A DNA stretch of 64,000 nt, from NCBI GenBank assembly GCA_963820415.1, contig CAWFZT010000005.1, positions 271,304-335,303 on the forward strand, written 5' to 3'. The notes under the pieces are model-generated. The model saw only the letters and a list, made by a program, of their open reading frames with translations. It did no database searches and was not told the DNA's origin. The position numbers and the translations under genes were made by a program. Shown here piece after piece: positions 36,535-45,859 of the stretch (its first letter is position 1; each line of letters starts with the position of its first letter). The DNA is from CAWFZT01 sp963820415. GTDB lineage: Bacteria > Chloroflexota > Anaerolineae > Anaerolineales > Anaerolineaceae.

Positions 36535-37569
36535 ATGACAAAATATCGCATAGCTCTCATTGGCAGCGGTTTTCGCAGCCACGCTCATATCCAATCATAC
36601 CAGTACATTGATAATGCCGAGGTGGTCGCCTGCTGTGATCCGAACTTCGAGAAGGCCGAACAGGTCGCTGCCCAATACCACCTGCACCCTTACCCGGATG
36701 CGCGCAGCATGATCCAGGCCGAGCGCCCCGACATGGTGCATATCGTCACCTGGCCCAGCACGCGGGTGGAACTGGTCAGCCTGGTCTCTGCTCTGCAGGT
36801 GCCCCTATGCACGGTCGAAAAGCCAATTGCCACTGCCGTCAAAGACTGGAAGGCATTGTGCGCTGTCCAGGCCGCCACGCAGACCAAATTTGCCATCTCC
36901 CACCAGGTACGCTGGCACGTTGACCTGACCAAATGCCAGCGCGCCATTTCCAGCGGCGAGCTTGGCGAGCTCAAGTTCCTGGATATTTCGGCTGGGATGA
37001 ATATCGCCGGACAGGGCACACACACGCTCAATTACGGGCGTTCCCTGGCCGGCGACCCGCGGGTAGCGCGCGTAGCCGGCAATGTCTACGGCTGGGAAAC
37101 CGGTGACGTGGGCCACCCAGCCCCGGCTGCCAGCGAAGCTTACCTGACTTTCGAAAACGGCCTGCGCGGTCTGTGGACCTCAGGTCCTATCTCGCCGCGC
37201 TGTGGCGACCCGTCCACCACCTGGCAGCACGTGCGCGCGGCCGGTTACGCTGATCGTGGCCGGGTGCTGTACGAAGAGTTTGGCAAATGGGAGATCGTTT
37301 CCCCTTCGGGTATGCAGGGCGGCGATTACGGTGGGATGCAGACCTGGGAGAAAGAAAACGTACGTTCGCAGTCTGGCTTCCACAAGGCTATGCTTAACTG
37401 GTTGCAAAACCCGCAGCAGGTCCCCGGCACCAACCTGGAAATCTCGCTGCACGAGTGGAAGGTGGTGCTGGCGATGTATACCAGCGCCCTGGAACGGCGC
37501 CCAGTCGATCTGGCCGGCTTCGAGCCAGACGACGAGTTGTTTCACACACTGGAGAAGCATCTCGCCTGA
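36535..37569 (+). CDS. Gfo/Idh/MocA-family oxidoreductase
   Basis: 344 aa from ATG 36535, set by AAGGAGAAC upstream. N-terminal NAD(P)-binding Rossmann fold (YRIALIGSGFRSHAHIQSYQ, VVACCDPNFEKAEQVAAQYH) and the EKPIA motif (TVEKPIATAVKDW). The C-terminal substrate domain includes KFAISHQVRWHVDL and GRSLAGDPRVARVAGNVYGW. These enzymes oxidise or reduce sugars, inositols or glycosides. It belongs to the catabolic part of the locus. Confidence 0.87.
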   Translation: MTKYRIALIGSGFRSHAHIQSYQYIDNAEVVACCDPNFEKAEQVAAQYHLHPYPDARSMIQAERPDMVHIVTWPSTRVELVSLVSALQVPLCTVEKPIATAVKDWKALCAVQAATQTKFAISHQVRWHVDLTKCQRAISSGELGELKFLDISAGMNIAGQGTHTLNYGRSLAGDPRVARVAGNVYGWETGDVGHPAPAASEAYLTFENGLRGLWTSGPISPRCGDPSTTWQHVRAAGYADRGRVLYEEFGKWEIVSPSGMQGGDYGGMQTWEKENVRSQSGFHKAMLNWLQNPQQVPGTNLEISLHEWKVVLAMYTSALERRPVDLAGFEPDDELFHTLEKHLA

Positions 37570-37671
37570 CTTTTTATTAGCCCTCACCAACTTCTTGTTA
37601 TGGGGCCCTTTTAGGTTCACTCGCAGAGATGTGCGCCGAAGAGTGAAGGCGAATCTCTTTGGGAGGAATTT

Positions 37672-38706
37672 ATGGCTAAGATTTGGGGAAAAGAGTATAC
37701 GAAAACCGAGCTGCTGCGCCGCATCGGCGACATCAGCCAGATCGCCTCGGCCCAGGCGGTGGAGCTGGTGGATGGCAACGAGCGCGGCGTGCGCGCCGTG
37801 ATCCTGCGCAACGCGGCCGGCCTGGAGATGACCGTGGCGGCCGAACGAGGTATGTCGATCACCGACCTGCGCTATAAGGGCGTGCCGCTGCCGTTCTTCA
37901 CTGGCGTAGGTACCGTCCACCCGGCCTACGGCGACCTGCGCGGGCTCAACTGGTTGCGCACCTGGCCGGCTGGCTTTATGACCACCTGCGGCCTGACGCA
38001 GGTGGGCTCGCCCACCGTCGACAACGGCGAAGAGCTGGGGCAACATGGGCGGGCAGCCGGTTCCCCGGCGCGCAACCTGGCCTGGGGTGGCGAGTGGCAG
38101 AAGAATGAGTACGTGGTGTGGGTCTCGGGCTGCGTGCACGAGGTAGCCATGTTCAACTATCACCTGCAGCTTACCCGGCGCATCTACACCGGGCTGTCGG
38201 AGTCGCGCTTCTGGTTGGAAGACGAGGTCGAAAACCTGGGCTTCACCCCCGCCCCGCACATGTTCCTGCAGCACATCAACCTGGGCTTCCCGCTGGTCGA
38301 CAGCACTGCCCGCCTGGAGCTTCCGCCGCATACCCCGGCGCCGCGGGATGAGGACGCCCGGGCCGGCCTGGACAGCTACACCACCTTCCACGACCCGCTG
38401 CCCGGCTACCGCGAGCAAGTCTTTTATCATTACCTGCGCCCGGATGAGCGCGGCAAGGTGGAGGTCAAGCTGGTCAACCCGGCCTTCAACAACGGGCAGG
38501 GGTTGGGCGTGGGACTGCGCTATTCTGTGCGGGATTACCCGGTGCTGGTGGAATGGAAGCAGATGGGCGAGGGCTTCTACGCCGTGGGCCTGGAACCGGC
38601 CAACTGCCGGGTGAGCGGGCGGGTGGCCGAGCGTGAAAACGGCACGCTGGGAATGCTCAACCCGGGTGAAGTGCGCAAATACAAGCTCGAGATTGCCATC
38701 CTATGA
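37672..38706 (+). CDS. DUF4432 family protein (aldose 1-epimerase-like fold)
   Basis: 344 aa behind GGGAGG. Galactose-mutarotase-like beta-supersandwich: GLEMTVAAERGMSITDLRYK, GLNWLRTWPAGFMTTCGLTQ and FLQHINLGFPLVD match the DUF4432 pattern with the catalytic-type His and an acidic strand. Often found in sugar catabolic loci, probably as a mutarotase or epimerase of an unusual sugar. Its end and the next start are separated by 25 bases. Confidence 0.8.
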   Translation: MAKIWGKEYTKTELLRRIGDISQIASAQAVELVDGNERGVRAVILRNAAGLEMTVAAERGMSITDLRYKGVPLPFFTGVGTVHPAYGDLRGLNWLRTWPAGFMTTCGLTQVGSPTVDNGEELGQHGRAAGSPARNLAWGGEWQKNEYVVWVSGCVHEVAMFNYHLQLTRRIYTGLSESRFWLEDEVENLGFTPAPHMFLQHINLGFPLVDSTARLELPPHTPAPRDEDARAGLDSYTTFHDPLPGYREQVFYHYLRPDERGKVEVKLVNPAFNNGQGLGVGLRYSVRDYPVLVEWKQMGEGFYAVGLEPANCRVSGRVAERENGTLGMLNPGEVRKYKLEIAIL

Positions 38707-38731
38707 ACATGAAAAAAGTGGGAGTAAGAAT

Positions 38732-39838
38732 GTGCACACCCTGACCAACCGGGAACGCTATTTGCGTCTGTTCAACGGCGAGAGCGTCGACCACACCCCT
38801 TTCCTGGATATTATGGGTTTTTGGGATTCCAGCCTGCAGCGCTGGAAGACTGAAGGCCTGACCCAGGATGCCACACCCGAAACGGTGCGCAGGCAGGTTG
38901 GTTTTGATGGCGGGCGCGGCTTCTACCTGCCGGTCAAGGCATTTATCTGGCCCGAATTCGAGCCGCAGGTGGTGCGTACTGACGGCGAAAAGGTGTACAC
39001 GCGCAACAAATGGGGCGCCCTCGAGCAGAGCATCGCCGGCTCAGAGCTGATGCCGATCACCATCGAAGGCCCGGTGCAGGACCGCCAGAGCTGGGAACAG
39101 GTGAAGGCGCGCCTGGATCCGGATACGCCTGGCCGCCTGCCGGAGGATTGGCCGCAGTTGTACGCGCAGGCGCGCCAGAGCGGCGAACCGGTCTACACCG
39201 GCGACCTGCCCATTGGGTTTTTCGGCGGGGTGCGCGAGCTGTTGGGCTTTGAGCGCCAGGCGACGCTGTTTTACGACGATCCGGGTCTGATGGAAGACAT
39301 TCTCGACACGCTGTGTACCCTGTGGATTGAAGTTTACCAGCGCGTGCAGCAAGATATTCCCCTGGACTGGTTTTTCATCTGGGAAGATATGTGCTACAAA
39401 GGCGGCCCGTTGATCAGCCCGCGCCTGTTTCGCCGTTTTTTGCTGCCGCGTTACGCCCGCCTGACAACGAGCTTGCACGCCGGCGGCTGCCCACACATAA
39501 TGGTCGACAGTGATGGAGACGAGCGCCCGCTGGTGCCGCTGTGGCTGGAAGGTGGTGTGGATATTGTCTTCCCGTGGGAGACCCAGTTCGGCCTGGACCT
39601 CACCGCCGTGCGCCGGCAGTATCCCAGCCTGGGGATGATCGGTGGACTGGATAAATATGCGCTGGCGCGCGGGCGAGAGGCCATGGACCGCGAGCTGGCG
39701 AAGTTGCCTTTCATGCTGGAGCGCGGAAGGTATATCCCCGGCCTGGATCATGGCGTGCCCAATGATGTGGCCTGGGACGATTATCGCTATTTTTACGACC
39801 GGCTGCGCGAGCTGATCTGGAAATACCCACCGGGGTAA
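38732..39838 (+). CDS. Uroporphyrinogen decarboxylase (URO-D) family protein
   Basis: 368 aa. Start GTG at 38732, with GGGAG seven bases upstream; the frame is open further up but overlaps the previous gene. Family features: NRERYLRLFNGESVDHTPF at the N-terminus, WFFIWEDMCYKGGPLISPRL, HIMVDSDGDERPLVPLWLEG, and GMIGGLDKYALARG. These catabolic-locus members lack the haem-pathway context and resemble methyltransferase MtaA-like proteins; the substrate is unknown. The pseudogene at 20172-21062 is a broken relative. Confidence 0.83.
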   Translation: MHTLTNRERYLRLFNGESVDHTPFLDIMGFWDSSLQRWKTEGLTQDATPETVRRQVGFDGGRGFYLPVKAFIWPEFEPQVVRTDGEKVYTRNKWGALEQSIAGSELMPITIEGPVQDRQSWEQVKARLDPDTPGRLPEDWPQLYAQARQSGEPVYTGDLPIGFFGGVRELLGFERQATLFYDDPGLMEDILDTLCTLWIEVYQRVQQDIPLDWFFIWEDMCYKGGPLISPRLFRRFLLPRYARLTTSLHAGGCPHIMVDSDGDERPLVPLWLEGGVDIVFPWETQFGLDLTAVRRQYPSLGMIGGLDKYALARGREAMDRELAKLPFMLERGRYIPGLDHGVPNDVAWDDYRYFYDRLRELIWKYPPG

Positions 39839-39901
39839 GAGTGCCGGAGTTACTGATCTGATTATTGACCCGGAGTCCCCAAAGAACGAGGATGAGGAAT
39901 A

Positions 39902-40615
39902 TTAAACCCGCGTTTCATCGATGCGCCCGTCTTTCAGATTTAGTACCTTATCCACGTAAGCCTCCACCAGCGGGTCATGCGAGGCCAGCAGGATGGTAAC
40001 TTTTTCTTCCTGAACGATGCGGCGGAAGAGGCTCAGGATTTCCCTGGCAGTCGTAGTATCCAGGTCACCGGTAGGCTCGTCGGCCAGGATCAGGCGCGGG
40101 CCGTTGGCCAAAGCGCGTGCGACCGCCACGCGCTGCTGTTGTCCACCCGACATTTCGTCAGGGCGGTGGTGGATCCATTTTTCAAGGCCGACCAGGTTGA
40201 GAACTTGAAGCGCCCGTTCGTGGCGCTTGCGGTAAGGCAAACCGTTGACCTGCAGCATCAATTCGACATTTTCGAGCGCCGAATAGGTCGGTGTCAATCC
40301 AAAGGATTGGAAAATAAACCCCACCTGCTTGCGGCGGAAATGGGTCAGCTCACTTTCGGTCTGGTTGTTCACCTCGCTGCCGAAGACGCGCACCACGCCC
40401 ATGGTTGGCCGGTCAAGCCCGCCAATACAGTTGAGCAAGGTGGTTTTACCGCTGCCTGAACGCCCTTTTATAACCATGAACTGTCCGGTTTGAATTTCGA
40501 GGTTGACCCCGCGCAGGGCGTTAACCTCCAGGTGATGACCTAGCTTATAGATCCGCCACAAATCCTGTGTTTCTACTGCCAGCACGGCTGGAGGGCTGGC
40601 TGGTTTATCTGGCAT
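39902..40615 (-). CDS. ABC transporter ATPase (LolD/MacB type), second ATPase of exporter operon
   Basis: 237 aa from the ATG at 40615 (AGGAG upstream, 11-base overlap with the previous gene). Walker A GRSGSGKTTLLNCIGGLDRP, Q loop FIFQSFGLTP, signature MSGGQQQRVAVARALA, Walker B LILADEPTGDLD, and H switch LLASHDP. LolD/FtsE-like ATPases work with FtsX-type permeases, here the 956-aa protein of the same operon. Last gene of the unit. Confidence 0.92.
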   Translation of the reverse strand: MPDKPASPPAVLAVETQDLWRIYKLGHHLEVNALRGVNLEIQTGQFMVIKGRSGSGKTTLLNCIGGLDRPTMGVVRVFGSEVNNQTESELTHFRRKQVGFIFQSFGLTPTYSALENVELMLQVNGLPYRKRHERALQVLNLVGLEKWIHHRPDEMSGGQQQRVAVARALANGPRLILADEPTGDLDTTTAREILSLFRRIVQEEKVTILLASHDPLVEAYVDKVLNLKDGRIDETRV

Positions 40616-41633
40616 GGGTCTTTTCTCCTGGCTTGCGTCGACTGAAAAGGTCTTTGAACAGTTTATGCAGCTTGCCCGGATTGCGGGCGCGATCAATCTC
40701 AGTGACCATTGTCTCAGCGCTGCGTGTTTCGTTCTGGACCACCGGACGGATAAGGATGCCGTCCGGAACACGCTCTAACTGGATGCGTCCCTTGATCTGG
40801 TATTCTTCCAGGAATTCTTTCGGCAGTTGCAGCCTGCCGGCCGAATCGAGCACGGTCAGTTCCTGGATCACGCGCTCGGCCGGGGCACTTTCCGCGCCGT
40901 CCGCTGGTAGACCTCTAGCCTGGACGGGAACCGGCTGCCAGACCGACTCGGAAGTAATCTTACCATCGCGGATCGCCACCACCCGGTCGACGTGGTGAGC
41001 CAGGTTAAGATCGTGACTGACGATTAAGGTCGTCAGCGATAATTCCCGGTTGAGACGGCGGAAGGTGGCATAGATTTGCTGGGCGGTCAATTCATCCACC
41101 TCGCCGGTCGGCTCGTCCGCCAGCAGCAGGCGGGGATTGTTGGCCAGGGCAACCGCAATGGCTGTCCGCTGCTGCTCGCCGCCTGAAAGCTCGGACAGAC
41201 GGAAGCTCATTCGCTGCGAAAGGCCCACCTGGTCAAGCAGATACTCGGCACGCTGGCGTTTTCTCCACCCAACGTACCCGTACAACAGCAAAGGCGCTTC
41301 GACATTTTCCACCGCATTCAGGTAAGGGATCAGGTTGCGGGCGCTCTGCTGCCAGACGAAGCCTACCGTGGTCAGCCGGTAATTATCCAGGGCTGCGTCG
41401 GATAATTTGAGCAGATCGCGGCCGGTCACACGCAGTCGCCCGGCTGAGGGACGGTCCATGCCACCCAGGATATTCATCAAAGTCGACTTGCCGCTGCCGC
41501 TGGCGCCAACAATGCCCAACATCTCGCCAGCGTCCACAATTAAATCCAGGCCCTGCAGCGCAACCACGTCGTGATCGGCCACTTTGTAAATCTTCACAAG
41601 GTTATCGCAAACGATGAAAGGTTCCTGGGGCAT
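40605..41633 (-). CDS. ABC transporter ATPase with C-terminal AbrB-like extension
   Basis: 342 aa. A normal LolD-like ATPase (Walker A GASGSGKSTLMNILGGMDRP, signature LSGGEQQRTAIAVALA, Walker B LLLADEPTGEVDE, H loop LIVSHD) up to about residue 225. The extension contains ELTVLDSAGRLQLPKEFLEE and RIQLERVPDGILIRP, which matches the swapped-hairpin SpoVT/AbrB fold normally used for DNA binding. Such a fusion could tie transport to dimerisation or to gene control. Starts two bases after the permease stop. Confidence 0.9.
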   Translation of the reverse strand: MPQEPFIVCDNLVKIYKVADHDVVALQGLDLIVDAGEMLGIVGASGSGKSTLMNILGGMDRPSAGRLRVTGRDLLKLSDAALDNYRLTTVGFVWQQSARNLIPYLNAVENVEAPLLLYGYVGWRKRQRAEYLLDQVGLSQRMSFRLSELSGGEQQRTAIAVALANNPRLLLADEPTGEVDELTAQQIYATFRRLNRELSLTTLIVSHDLNLAHHVDRVVAIRDGKITSESVWQPVPVQARGLPADGAESAPAERVIQELTVLDSAGRLQLPKEFLEEYQIKGRIQLERVPDGILIRPVVQNETRSAETMVTEIDRARNPGKLHKLFKDLFSRRKPGEKTHAR

Positions 41634-41635
41634 CT

Positions 41636-44506
41636 CTACACCGTCTCCCCAAGTTTAATGGCCTGGAAGATCTTCATCCGCCACAGCAGCAGCACCAGCA
41701 CAACCAGTGTGATCACGAACAGGCCGGTAAACAGGGCATAGATCTGGAAAATGGCAGGCCAGGCGATGACCACCTGGAAGGGAGGGATGCGCGAAGCCGC
41801 ATCGGTGCCGATCTGGAGGTAGGGGATAAACAGGTAGCTCATCCAGGTGCCCAGCGCCGTCCCTGCCCCGCAACCTAGCAAAAGGAGGAAGGCTAGCTCA
41901 CAAACCATATAGGAAGCCATCTGGCCGATCGACAGCCCCGAGGCGCGCAGCACACCCAGCTCGATAAATCGCCTCCGGAAAGAAAACAGTACGTACAGCA
42001 AAAAGCCCAACACGGTTAAGACGGCGGCCGCGGCAAACCCGATGAACAGCATACCGAAAACGCCCTGCCTTTCCGGGCGCTGCTGCTCCTTGGCGATAAG
42101 GAGTTGAGATGAATCCCACCCGATGGCTGTTACGTTGATCACTTTCAGGTTTTTCTCACCAATCACAGTCGGGTCGACGGCGGAATCAGTTTTCAGCCAG
42201 ACCTGGTAGGGGAACTCCTGACCGGCGGATTCGAAAAGGTAATCGAGGTTGCCCACGAACAGCGGGCCCTGGTCTGGATACCAGGTCGGGAACATATCGA
42301 CGCTACCAACCACTTTCATATCCAGGCGCGTGTTAGTTTCAAAGGTATTGATCAGCACCTGGATGGGGTCGCCCACATGAATACCATAGGTGTTCATGAA
42401 ATCACGTGAAAGCAGCACACCGTTATCCTGGGCGGCCAGGTCATTCATCAGTTCTCCCAGGTTGCTGGAAGAAAAATCACGCCGCCAGAACGCCGCCTTG
42501 GGAAAATCGAGGCGGTCGACCCCAAAGAAATGGCCCGCCTCCATTCCCTGCGTGCCCGCCTCTACCCCGGCGTCGTAATTTCCGACCCGGGTCGCCATTT
42601 TCACTCCAGCAACTTTGAGGTAGTCGGTGACTGGGAAGAAAAACCAGTTTCCTCCCGTTGCAGACGATGTTTTAGAGAAGCCAGCCGAGGTGCGCTGGCC
42701 TACCTCGGTAAATATCATATCTGCCCCGACCTGGTAGTAAGTCTGGTCATAGAGATGGAGGTCAAGGGTCTGGGCCAGCGATCCAGTGTAGGCAGAAAGG
42801 CTGAGAGTCAGGATCAGGATAACCAGCGGGGTATTGTAAGAGCCAGGCGTGCGCGCCAGATGGCGGGCAGCCATTGTCAGGCCTACGCTGCTGGTGCGCC
42901 CCGCTACCCAGGCCACTCCGGCCAGGATAGGTGGGATCAGGCGCAGAAACAGCAAGGCCAGGGCCAGAATTGATAAGGCTGGTACCAGGAATAAGAGCGG
43001 GTTGCGGAATGGATCGCCAGCCGCTCCGGCGGCCTGCGCCACCAAGCTACCCTGCTGGCGCAGCAAATAAGCCCCGTATCCGGCTGGTAAAAGCAGGAAG
43101 AAATCCAGAAAAACTCGCTGCCACCAGGGCAGGCGCATCAGACGGGCGCGTTCCTGTTTATAAGAAACGATGGTATGGCGAGAAGCTCCTACCGCCGGGA
43201 CTACTTCAGCCACCAAGGTAATCGCCACAGCTGCCAGCCCGGCCCACAAGGCTGCCGTGGTAAGGTTCACCTGCAGCGTAGAACTGGCAAAAAACGACAT
43301 GAAGCTGCGAGTTTGCCCGATCAGGCGCGCCACCAGCATCGCCACAGGTAGGCCAACCGCCAGCCCGATCAGCGCCAGCAGCATGCTTTCCACCGCGGTA
43401 ATGCCCATAATTTGCCAGGAAGTGCCGCCCCGGCTGCGCAGAACGGCAATTTCGTTGCGCTGGCGATCTACCGACAGACCGGCAACTAGCACAATGAAAG
43501 CCAGGATCAAACCGAGGATCGGGATAGAGAAGGCATACAGCAGGATGGTCAACTGTTTGACCGATTGGCTATATTGATTTAACACCGCTACCGGCGAAAC
43601 ATCCAGGCCAACCTTCGGAAGCAGGGCTTCTGCCTGGGATTCCAGGCTCTGAATGCGTGCCAACAAAAGGTCTACATTATCGGAACGGACATCTGCACCG
43701 TCCACAACCAGGTACCAGAAACCGGAAAATATTTCATTCGGCACGACCGGGCTGACCCGGTTGATAAAACTTTCCTGGGGCATGAAAAATAAAGTGGACA
43801 TCTGGGCGGGTGGGATAAACCAGAAATCTTCCCGGGCATCCGTCGCCTCCCAAATGCCCGAAACGCGCACCGGAATTTGGTAGTATTTATTGTTACCTGC
43901 CGGAGATTTGCCGGGAACCATGGCCAGGTACCGCTCGCCGACCTGCAAACCCAACTTGTCGGCCAGGGCGCTGCTGACCAGCACATCGACCGGGTCCTGG
44001 CTGCCACGCGCAGACGGAGCCGGAAATTTACCCTGCAAAAGAGTAATATGGTTCTCAAGGTTGCTGTAAAAGCCGAGACTGACCCAACCCAGGTTGGCCT
44101 GGTCTGAATAGATTGTTTTATCCGGCGGGAAAAGGCCGGCCGGATCGGTACGGATATAACGTACGACCGACTTGATCGGCAAGCCTAGGGATGGAGCAGC
44201 GCTACTGGCCATGAAGCTATCCAGGGGTTGGATTACCTCCCAACTGACATCCCCATTGACCCCGCCGCTGTAGTTGAACAAGAAAGCGAACGGCGGGCGA
44301 TTGACCGTCTGGCCTGAGGTATCTATTTGGGAGATGTCTTCGCGCAAAGTGCGGTTAAACACCGCATCGGAATAAAGAGGGATGCTGATGACCAGGGCAA
44401 TCGAGGTGACCAGGCCAACCACCGAGGCGGCTGCCAGGCCTGGTTGTGACCAGATCCGCTTGGCGACGATCAGGGTAGTAGCCCAGATACGGAGGAAAAA
44501 TCGCAT
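41636..44506 (-). CDS. ABC transporter permease, FtsX/MacB family, two-domain
   Basis: 956 aa. One N-terminal helix (ASVVGLVTSIALVISIPLYS), an extracytoplasmic domain of ~280 residues, then a three-helix FtsX block (LYAFSIPILGLILAFIVLVA, AVESMLLALIGLAVGLPVAM, and onward). A second extracytoplasmic domain and a second FtsX block follow (AAAAVLTVLGFLLYVLFSF, CELAFLLLLGCGAGTALG). The domain duplication is typical of Chloroflexota exporters. Works with the two ATPases downstream and the adaptor upstream, from which it is 11 bases away. Substrate unknown; peptide, lipid or drug export are options. Confidence 0.9.
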   Translation of the reverse strand: MRFFLRIWATTLIVAKRIWSQPGLAAASVVGLVTSIALVISIPLYSDAVFNRTLREDISQIDTSGQTVNRPPFAFLFNYSGGVNGDVSWEVIQPLDSFMASSAAPSLGLPIKSVVRYIRTDPAGLFPPDKTIYSDQANLGWVSLGFYSNLENHITLLQGKFPAPSARGSQDPVDVLVSSALADKLGLQVGERYLAMVPGKSPAGNNKYYQIPVRVSGIWEATDAREDFWFIPPAQMSTLFFMPQESFINRVSPVVPNEIFSGFWYLVVDGADVRSDNVDLLLARIQSLESQAEALLPKVGLDVSPVAVLNQYSQSVKQLTILLYAFSIPILGLILAFIVLVAGLSVDRQRNEIAVLRSRGGTSWQIMGITAVESMLLALIGLAVGLPVAMLVARLIGQTRSFMSFFASSTLQVNLTTAALWAGLAAVAITLVAEVVPAVGASRHTIVSYKQERARLMRLPWWQRVFLDFFLLLPAGYGAYLLRQQGSLVAQAAGAAGDPFRNPLLFLVPALSILALALLFLRLIPPILAGVAWVAGRTSSVGLTMAARHLARTPGSYNTPLVILILTLSLSAYTGSLAQTLDLHLYDQTYYQVGADMIFTEVGQRTSAGFSKTSSATGGNWFFFPVTDYLKVAGVKMATRVGNYDAGVEAGTQGMEAGHFFGVDRLDFPKAAFWRRDFSSSNLGELMNDLAAQDNGVLLSRDFMNTYGIHVGDPIQVLINTFETNTRLDMKVVGSVDMFPTWYPDQGPLFVGNLDYLFESAGQEFPYQVWLKTDSAVDPTVIGEKNLKVINVTAIGWDSSQLLIAKEQQRPERQGVFGMLFIGFAAAAVLTVLGFLLYVLFSFRRRFIELGVLRASGLSIGQMASYMVCELAFLLLLGCGAGTALGTWMSYLFIPYLQIGTDAASRIPPFQVVIAWPAIFQIYALFTGLFVITLVVLVLLLWRMKIFQAIKLGETV

Positions 44507-44517
44507 GGTGAATACCT

Positions 44518-45591
44518 CTAAGGTGCGATCACAACCTGGCCTTCACTCAGGCCTTCCAAAATTTCCACCCGGTCGGTGTTCTGAATGCCCAGCTTGACGT
44601 CCACGCGCTCCTGGAAATTGCCATTCTGCACCAGGACAAATTTACGCCCTCCAACATCGTGAATTGCCTGAGGCGGAAGCCAGAGCACATTTTCTTTGCG
44701 TTGCAGGATCACTACCACCGTCACCAGGTCGCCCAGCTTAAAACCGGCCTGTTCCGGTGGGACTGCCAACGAAATGCGCAAAGTGCGGTCACTGTTGGCA
44801 TTACCCGCTAATGGGGGCAGGCGCCGGACATTGCCGTTAATCGTTTTCCCTGGAGAATTATACGGTGAAATGAGGGCTGGCATACCCACCACCAGTTGGC
44901 TGAGATCGGTGCCTATCGCGTCAGCGCTAACTTCCATCTGGCTGGTATTCGCCACCACGACGATCGGATCATAGGCATTGACAGATTGCCCTTCGGAAGT
45001 GTTGAGAGCAATCACCTGGCCATCCAGCGGCGAGACAATCTGAGCCATATCTACCTGGGCTTGCAGGTCTTCCAGGCCCAGGGAAGTCTGCTGGAGGTCA
45101 ATCTTGGCCAGCTCCACCTCATTCATCTTGATCACCAGCTCATCCGGGAAGGACCGTTCATAGCGATTGGCTTGCATCTTGAATATATTTAGGTCGCGCT
45201 GGGCATTATCCACCAGGATTTGCATGCGCTGGACATCCAGCTTTTTAAGCTCAAGCTGGCGCTCAATATCGGCGATGTTTTCCAGGTCAGCCAGCACTTC
45301 GCCGGCTTTAACCGGGTCGCCTTCTTTCACGTAAACCTTGCGCACCCGGCCTCCCACCTTGAAGAAGGTGTCCTGCTGCTCGATAGGGGCAATATGGGCG
45401 CTGAACTGAAGCTGGTCAACCACCTCTCCTTGCTGGACTTTGTAAGTCGGGTTGATCGGCACAATGGAGGTGGGCAAAGGGGTGGGTGTAGTTTGGTCCT
45501 GAACTGCGGCAGGCGTACAGCTTGTCAGTAACAACACAATTGCGGCCAGCGCAAAAAGCGCAGACCGTGAAAATCCGATGGATCGATTTAT
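44518..45591 (-). CDS. Lipoprotein membrane-fusion adaptor (HlyD/MacA-like)
   Basis: Mature part shows the adaptor pattern: barrel-sandwich half GGRVRKVYVKEGDPVKAGEV, a coiled-coil hairpin (ADIERQLELKKLDVQRMQIL, ELAKIDLQQTSLGLEDLQAQ), second half IVSPLDGQVIALNTSEGQ, then beta-barrel segments. A lipobox LLLTSC anchors it outside the membrane. The first usual start in frame is GTG at 45537, which leaves only six residues before the Cys. The frame stays open to 45591 with a proper hydrophobic signal (ALFALAAIVLLL). AGGAG at 45607-45603 points to an ATA codon at 45591 as start. First gene of the exporter operon, under the operator at 45641. Confidence 0.85.
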   Translation of the reverse strand: MNRSIGFSRSALFALAAIVLLLTSCTPAAVQDQTTPTPLPTSIVPINPTYKVQQGEVVDQLQFSAHIAPIEQQDTFFKVGGRVRKVYVKEGDPVKAGEVLADLENIADIERQLELKKLDVQRMQILVDNAQRDLNIFKMQANRYERSFPDELVIKMNEVELAKIDLQQTSLGLEDLQAQVDMAQIVSPLDGQVIALNTSEGQSVNAYDPIVVVANTSQMEVSADAIGTDLSQLVVGMPALISPYNSPGKTINGNVRRLPPLAGNANSDRTLRISLAVPPEQAGFKLGDLVTVVVILQRKENVLWLPPQAIHDVGGRKFVLVQNGNFQERVDVKLGIQNTDRVEILEGLSEGQVVIAP

Positions 45592-45626
45592 ATTGGAAAA
45601 TTCTCCTGTTTAAAGGGCAGGACTAT

Positions 45627-45668
45627 ATTATAACACATCAATCTAACCGGTTGCGCAACCGGTTAGAT
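45627..45668 (-). promoter_or_regulatory. Exporter promoter with perfect 28-bp LacI-type palindrome
   Basis: ATCTAACCGGTTGC and its exact inverse form a 28-bp palindrome at 45641-45668. A TATAAT (45632-45627, minus) follows eight bases later, so the palindrome covers the -35 region and binding would block transcription. The core CCGGTTGCGCAACCGG is the same as at 23148-23163. Confidence 0.75.
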
Positions 45669-45859
45669 GAATCCTCATTTGGTAACAGCTTTTTTATCAA
45701 ACCCCTTCAACCGGAACAGGCAGAGGCACTCGCCCCGCGTCCATTTTTGGAGACATCACCACCACATGTAGACCGGCCGCCTGTCTTCAGCCACAGCCAC
45801 AAAGTGAACTTTGCCAGCCGCGATTACAATCTGGGTACCCGGTTGGATGCACACTATTT

